Program-made: the position numbers and the translations under genes
The notes under the pieces: model-generated
Told to the model about the DNA's origin: nothing
What the model saw: the letters and a program-made list of their open reading frames with translations, nothing else
Database searches by the model: none
Shown: piece after piece, positions 5,503-9,212 of the stretch
Layout of the letters: the number at the start of each line of letters is the position of its first letter
How positions within the stretch are numbered: the stretch's first letter is position 1
Origin: Bacteroidales bacterium
GTDB lineage: Bacteria; Bacteroidota; Bacteroidia; Bacteroidales; UBA12481
Direction of reading: 5' to 3'
DNA length: 9,212 nt
Assembly: GCA_028707745.1 (NCBI GenBank)
Contig: JAQWAJ010000043.1
Span: 1-9,212, forward strand

Positions 5503-8091
5503 ATGAATCACAGGTCGCTTTTCCTATCTGCGTTTCTTCTGATAACATTTCAGGTTTTAATTGGGCAAAATCCATTTGAATCCTATAAAAAGCTTCAGGA
5601 GATGGAAGGGAGCTCCATTTTCAAAGACTTACCCTGGGAAAGGATTGGCCCGGCTTTTCAAGGTGGGCGGGTTGAATCGGTTGACTGTCCTGTCGGCCAG
5701 CCAAATGTGATTTATGCCGGCTTCGGCTCAGGAAGCTTATGGAAAAGTGTTAACCAGGGACTTTCCTGGGAATGCATTTTCGTGGACCAGGCAACATCAA
5801 GCATTGGGGATGTAACGATATCTCAGAGTGATCCGGAAATCATTTATCTGGGAACCGGTGAAGTTGTCAGAGCGACCGGCGGTTATACCTTTCCGGGAGC
5901 CGGAGTATATAAATCAGTCAACGGTGGAAAGTCGTGGATCAATATCGGGTTGAATGATAGTCACCACATTGGCCGGGTGGTAACCGATCCGAACAATTCC
6001 GATCTGGTATTTGTGGCGGCTTTAGGGCACATGTGGACACCGAACGCTGAAAGGGGCCTGTTCATGAGTCGGACAGGAGGTACTACCTGGAAGAAAATAT
6101 TGTTTATTTCAGATAGTGTCGGTGTTGCAGATGTTGCCTGGGACCCTGTCAACAAGATTATTTACGCTACATCCTGGGAGATGAACCAAGGCAGGAAATC
6201 AGGTATCTATAAATCATACGACTTTGGAAAACATTGGAAAAAGTGTGTGGATGGTTTCCCTGAAAACAAGGGTATTGGCCGGATCGGGCTAGCTATTTCA
6301 GCGACGCACCCGAATGTGGTTTACGCATCAGTTGACAATCGCAATTACCGGCTTACTAAAAACAGTGCAGAAATCATTGGGCTTGAGATTTACCGGTCAG
6401 AAGATTCCGGAGAAACCTGGTTTAAAATGAATTCGGGATATATTGATAATTATTCCGGATTCGGATGGAGTTTCGGGGACATCAGGGTTTCTCCTTTAAA
6501 CCATCAAGAAATATATGTTCTCGGGGTGCACACCCTCTATTCCAATAACGGGGGGAAGTCATTCACGCGGTTGGGTGGGCCGGTCAGCCATATGCTACCG
6601 AGTCAGGCTAAAAGTGTACATCTCGACAATTATGATTTATATATCGATCCTTCAAATCCAGACCGGATGATTCTGGGAAATGGTGGAGGAATATACATGA
6701 GTTCCGATAAGGGATCCAGTTGGTTACACATCAATACGATACCTGTTGGAGAGATCTGCGATATGACAATCAGTGGAAACAAAAATACAACAGTCTATTG
6801 CGGGATGCTGGATAATTCAGGAGTATTCGGACCGCTCAAACCCCGAGGCGGTTCAGAGGAATCGGGGAGCTGGAAATATGTTTGGCTCGATCCATGGTCA
6901 GGTGGCGATGGTTACACAACAATGCCCGACCCAACCGATTCATCCGTGGTTTATTACGAGACCCGCCATGGCAATCTCAACCGGAAAAACATGCTCACCG
7001 GCAAAACTACCTTTATCAGGCCCAGTGCTGATGCGGATGAAGCGCCTCTTCGAACAAACTGGTTGACACCCTGTTTTGTTTCGGGACATTCACCCTCTAC
7101 TCTATATTATGGAGCCAATAAAATCTATAAAAGCATCAATCGTGGTGACAGCTGGTACCGACTGAGTCCGGACCTATGCTACTCAGATGATCTGTCGCGA
7201 AAATCCCGGGTAACAACTGCGATCGCTGAATCTCCAGTAAAAGCGGGGCTATTATATGCCGGGACTGATAATGGGGCAGCATGGGTTTCGCGGGATGACG
7301 GAATAAAATGGTTTGAAATCAGCGATGGTTTGCCCCATAAATCTGTGGTTCAAATCTGTTCGTCGAGGTATCGTGAAAGCCGGGTGTACCTGGTTATGAG
7401 ATCAAATGATGAAGATGATTACACGCCTGCTCTACTGGTATCCGAAAACAAAGGATCGTCGTGGAAACCTATCTCTGCCGGATTGCCCGAAGATCGGGTC
7501 AATTACATTCTGGAAGATCCGGTTTTGCCCGGACTGATATTTGTCGGAACAGACAGGGGAGTTTTTGCCAGTCCGGATAAAGGTAAAACCTGGATTTCTA
7601 TCAGTACAAAATTACCAACGGTTAGCGTTCAGAGACTGGAATGGGCTGAAGGAGGCCGATATTTAATTGCAGCAACCCACGGGCAAAGTATTTTTTCGTG
7701 CTTTGCGGCCCCGATCCGCGAATACTTTAAATCTGTTGACCCGGAGGAGGAATGGATTTTGGCGGTGCAGCCCGGTTATCTGCCAGGCACCAAAGATTTC
7801 CCGGGTGATTTGGACTGGAGTCTTTATTATCCGTCTTCGATCTGCTGGTATCAGCCAAAAGATGGTTTGATGACCATTTCCATTGCAGATGACAAGAACA
7901 AGGTCGTATATACCGGAAGGATTTCAGCCGTTATGGGCGTGAATCTTTGGGAATGGGATCTGGCATTGTTTAAGAAAGAAGACCCCGGAATCTATCCGGT
8001 ACCGGAATACAAATTCCCTGTCCCGGGCATGTATTCGATCAACATTCAGGGACAGGGAATTATTCTCAGAACTAATCTGGAAGTTCGTTAA
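5503..8091 (+). CDS. Secreted Asp-box/BNR beta-propeller protein (VPS10/sortilin-like glycosyl-hydrolase fold)
   Basis: An 862-residue exported protein of unknown exact function. Residues 1-21 are a signal peptide ending LIG, with predicted cleavage before Q22, following the +1 Gln habit of Bacteroidota signal peptidase I substrates; there is no lipobox Cys. Eleven Asp-box-like motifs (SxDxGxxW or close variants) lie at residues 82-89, 138-145, 189-196, 238-245, 299-306, 347-354, 400-407, 544-551, 596-603, 647-654 and 690-697. The 137-residue gap after 407 probably divides two propellers. Residues about 770-862 form a beta-rich C-terminal domain (WEWDL at 815-819, PGMYSINI at 841-848) like the FlgD-type Ig domains of this family; I do not count it as a type IX sorting domain. 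Databases often call these BNR or glycosyl hydrolases, but Asp-boxes are structural and prove no sialidase activity. The ATG follows the pepP stop after one base. Confidence 0.83.
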   Translation: MNHRSLFLSAFLLITFQVLIGQNPFESYKKLQEMEGSSIFKDLPWERIGPAFQGGRVESVDCPVGQPNVIYAGFGSGSLWKSVNQGLSWECIFVDQATSSIGDVTISQSDPEIIYLGTGEVVRATGGYTFPGAGVYKSVNGGKSWINIGLNDSHHIGRVVTDPNNSDLVFVAALGHMWTPNAERGLFMSRTGGTTWKKILFISDSVGVADVAWDPVNKIIYATSWEMNQGRKSGIYKSYDFGKHWKKCVDGFPENKGIGRIGLAISATHPNVVYASVDNRNYRLTKNSAEIIGLEIYRSEDSGETWFKMNSGYIDNYSGFGWSFGDIRVSPLNHQEIYVLGVHTLYSNNGGKSFTRLGGPVSHMLPSQAKSVHLDNYDLYIDPSNPDRMILGNGGGIYMSSDKGSSWLHINTIPVGEICDMTISGNKNTTVYCGMLDNSGVFGPLKPRGGSEESGSWKYVWLDPWSGGDGYTTMPDPTDSSVVYYETRHGNLNRKNMLTGKTTFIRPSADADEAPLRTNWLTPCFVSGHSPSTLYYGANKIYKSINRGDSWYRLSPDLCYSDDLSRKSRVTTAIAESPVKAGLLYAGTDNGAAWVSRDDGIKWFEISDGLPHKSVVQICSSRYRESRVYLVMRSNDEDDYTPALLVSENKGSSWKPISAGLPEDRVNYILEDPVLPGLIFVGTDRGVFASPDKGKTWISISTKLPTVSVQRLEWAEGGRYLIAATHGQSIFSCFAAPIREYFKSVDPEEEWILAVQPGYLPGTKDFPGDLDWSLYYPSSICWYQPKDGLMTISIADDKNKVVYTGRISAVMGVNLWEWDLALFKKEDPGIYPVPEYKFPVPGMYSINIQGQGIILRTNLEVR

Positions 8092-8099
8092 GTGCTTGA

Positions 8100-8522
8100 T
8101 TATTTTTGACCACCAGGGCCGCCTTGACCACCAGGGCCACCAAATCCACCACCACGGTTTTTACGTTCAGCGGCCAGTTTTTCAAGATAAGCTTTGTATT
8201 TCTTTACCTGATCAGGAGTTAAGATTTTTTCAATCTTAGCCGTTTTCTCCTTTTCCATGGTCATCATTTTCTCACGCATACCAGCGCGATCGTCGCCGGC
8301 ACTTTTAAAAGCAGCTTCCCGCTTCGTATCAAATTCTTTATTGATTGCCTCAACTTTAGTTACCTGATCTTTAGTCAGAGACAGTTCTTTGGTAAGGGTT
8401 TCCAACTGTTTTTTAGCCCTTTCCTGCATATTTGGCCTTTGTGGCTGCTGATCCTGTGCATGAAGTCCTCCTACCAGGAAAAGACTGATTGCCATCGACA
8501 AAATGAGATTTCTTTTCATCAT
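8100..8522 (-). CDS. Small secreted Spy/CpxP-like LTxxQ protein with Gly-rich tail
   Basis: A 140-residue protein with a signal peptide at 1-22 (MMKR..., hydrophobic core, GLHA) and predicted cleavage before Q23, so periplasmic. The mature part is mostly charged alpha-helix (about 33-122) and holds two LTxxQ motifs: LTKDQ at 49-53 and LTPDQ at 101-105. That pairing is the hallmark of the Spy/CpxP group, ATP-independent chaperones and stress sensors of the E. coli periplasm; ZraP and CnrX are metal-linked relatives. Residues 124-139 are almost only Gly, Pro and Gln, encoded in part by an 18-bp tandem repeat. Two adjacent ATG codons (8522 and 8519) could each be the start. It lies 91 bases downstream of the sigma factor gene and could be co-transcribed with it; a weak -7-like TATCTTTA at 8578-8571 might give a separate promoter. 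Chaperone activity is inferred from family only. Confidence 0.75.
   Translation of the reverse strand: MMKRNLILSMAISLFLVGGLHAQDQQPQRPNMQERAKKQLETLTKELSLTKDQVTKVEAINKEFDTKREAAFKSAGDDRAGMREKMMTMEKEKTAKIEKILTPDQVKKYKAYLEKLAAERKNRGGGFGGPGGQGGPGGQK
8106..8141 (-). repeat. Two tandem 18-bp units encoding GGPGGQ
   Basis: Units at 8106-8123 and 8124-8141 differ at one base (ttgaccaccagggccgcc and ttgaccaccagggccacc). Read on the minus strand they encode GGPGGQ twice at the end of the LTxxQ protein. The repeat stays in frame, so copy number could change without destroying the gene. Confidence 0.85.
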
Positions 8523-8613
8523 AATTATTTTTAGTTTCAGAGTTTAGACCTCAAGGTATGTTTGATGGTTTAAAGATAGATTAAAAAAAAATGGCTAAAC
8601 CTGTCTTATAGCA
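8523..8613 (-). other. Intergenic region between sigma factor and LTxxQ genes
   Basis: This 91-base AT-rich gap lies after the sigma factor stop. On the minus strand GGTTTAGCC (8601-8593), able to form only a 3-bp stem, precedes nine T residues (8591-8583). That is too weak to call a terminator. A TATCTTTA at 8578-8571 is one base off the -7 consensus, with a TTT at 8599-8597, 18 bases upstream, giving a marginal promoter for the LTxxQ gene. On the plus strand a perfect TATGTTTG sits at 8557-8564, but without a -33 TTG. Confidence 0.3.
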
Positions 8614-9117
8614 CTACCTGAAATCTTTCAGTCGTTCCATCAATCTTTTTCTTGCGAAAAAAATCTTGCTCTTAACGGACCCAAGAGGTTGGTCAAGGTA
8701 TTCAGCAATTTCCTTGTATTTATATCCTTTGGTGTGCATTTCAAACGGCAACCGATAATCTTCAGGAAGTTCGCTGATTGCTGCTCTGATTTCCTTTTCA
8801 TTGTGAGAGGATTCCGGAGATTGAAAAACTGAATCAGTGCTGAGATTCAGAAAGTATGAATTATCCGTGGAATCATTAATGGTATTGGCCCTCACGTTCC
8901 GGCGATAATTGTTAATGAATGTATTTTTCATGATGGTAAAAGTCCATGCTTTCAGATTTTTGTCTCCCTGAAAACGGTCTCTATTGGTTAAGGCTTTATA
9001 GATAGTTTCCTGAAGCAGGTCTTTCGCATCCTCAGTATCCGAAGTCAGACTCTTAGCAAAGAAACCCAGTTTGGACTGCATCCCTAATAATTGGTGGTTG
9101 AATTCGATTGCTGTCAT
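8614..9117 (-). CDS. ECF RNA polymerase sigma factor (sigma-70 family)
   Basis: A 167-residue extracytoplasmic-function sigma factor that directs RNA polymerase to alternative promoters. Region 2 covers about 10-75, with the core-binding helix AKDLLQETIYKAL at 31-43 and the promoter-melting/-10 helix NLKAWTFTIMKNTF at 54-67, then INNYRR. A variable linker (about 76-105) leads to region 4 at about 108-163, whose helix-turn-helix reads YKEIAEYLDQPLGSVKSKIFFARKRL. I place the start at the ATG at 9117 (MTAIEFN). A longer frame reaches a TTG at 9162, but that TTG lies inside the -7 promoter box and would add an Asn/Lys-rich stretch unlike the family. No anti-sigma gene is next to it: downstream is the LTxxQ protein and the upstream side ends at the window edge. 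Family is certain; the regulon is unknown. Confidence 0.92.
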   Translation of the reverse strand: MTAIEFNHQLLGMQSKLGFFAKSLTSDTEDAKDLLQETIYKALTNRDRFQGDKNLKAWTFTIMKNTFINNYRRNVRANTINDSTDNSYFLNLSTDSVFQSPESSHNEKEIRAAISELPEDYRLPFEMHTKGYKYKEIAEYLDQPLGSVKSKIFFARKRLMERLKDFR

Positions 9118-9159
9118 ATCGTTTAATTTTTGTTGTACTTTTTTGTTGTTATTATTATA

Positions 9160-9190
9160 CAAACATAAACCTAATTAACACAACAACCAA
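9160..9190 (-). promoter_or_regulatory. Promoter of the ECF sigma factor gene (-33 / -7 type)
   Basis: On the minus strand a perfect -7 box TATGTTTG lies at 9167-9160 and a TTG at 9190-9188, with a 20-base spacer. Initiation about five bases downstream of the box leaves an AT-rich leader of roughly 36-38 bases before the ATG at 9117. The match to the housekeeping sigma consensus suggests the gene is transcribed at least partly by the primary sigma factor and not only by itself. Confidence 0.6.
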
Positions 9191-9212
9191 CTTTTGTTTA
9201 ACATTTTGTTAG

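Noticed and set aside
5503..8091. Sialidase or other glycosidase activity for the propeller protein.
   Set aside because: Asp-boxes are a fold feature; I could not identify a sialidase arginine triad or the FRIP motif.
8020..8091. C-terminal type IX secretion sorting domain on the propeller protein (PGMYSINI followed by a final beta strand).
   Set aside because: The pattern also fits the FlgD/Ig-like domain usual at the end of this propeller family, including the WDL segment upstream, so the sorting reading is not needed.
8557..8564. Perfect plus-strand -7 box TATGTTTG facing the sigma factor gene from behind, a possible antisense promoter.
   Set aside because: No TTG at the required distance upstream and no plus-strand gene or RNA recognisable downstream; an 8-mer with two free positions is expected by chance in AT-rich DNA.
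8583..8601. GGTTTAGCC followed by nine T on the minus strand as an intrinsic terminator for the sigma gene.
   Set aside because: Only a 3-bp stem including a G-T pair; too weak to call.

Overview
The window looks like ordinary chromosomal DNA of a Bacteroidota bacterium, probably Bacteroidales or a relative. Four points support this. Base composition is moderate. Two promoters match the phylum-specific -33 TTG / -7 TAnnTTTG pattern and there are no obvious Shine-Dalgarno sites. Both secreted proteins have signal peptides with Gln at the predicted +1 position. The small ECF sigma factor carries the NLKAW...MKNTFINNYRR signature that I associate with this phylum. I see no mobile element, CRISPR array, rRNA or tRNA, and nothing that marks the region as a defence or other accessory island.

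Layout. Positions 36-899 (+) encode a zinc-type cation diffusion facilitator. Converging on it is a compact four-gene minus-strand operon read from 4031 down to 920: low-specificity threonine aldolase, rhomboid protease with an acidic tail, a divergent methylglyoxal synthase homologue, and a TIGR01212/YhcC radical SAM protein. The operon starts at a good promoter in the 90-bp gap at 4032-4121. From the other side of that gap a plus-strand pair runs to 8091: an Xaa-Pro aminopeptidase followed after one base by a secreted 862-residue Asp-box/BNR beta-propeller protein. Converging on that pair from the right are an ECF sigma factor (start revised to 9117) and, downstream of it, a small secreted Spy/CpxP-like LTxxQ protein with a glycine-rich tail.

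How the genes fit together. The operon mixes amino-acid catabolism (threonine to glycine plus acetaldehyde), a membrane protease, a possible methylglyoxal branch and a radical SAM enzyme of tRNA-modification type. Overlapping junctions imply co-expression, but no single pathway explains all four. The aminopeptidase/propeller pair looks translationally coupled, although the products should sit in different compartments. The sigma factor and LTxxQ protein resemble an envelope-stress module without an adjacent anti-sigma gene. Almost every gene belongs to a known family. The best leads are the altered phosphate-binding residues of the MgsA homologue and the sigma/LTxxQ pairing. I did not find a clearly undescribed system.
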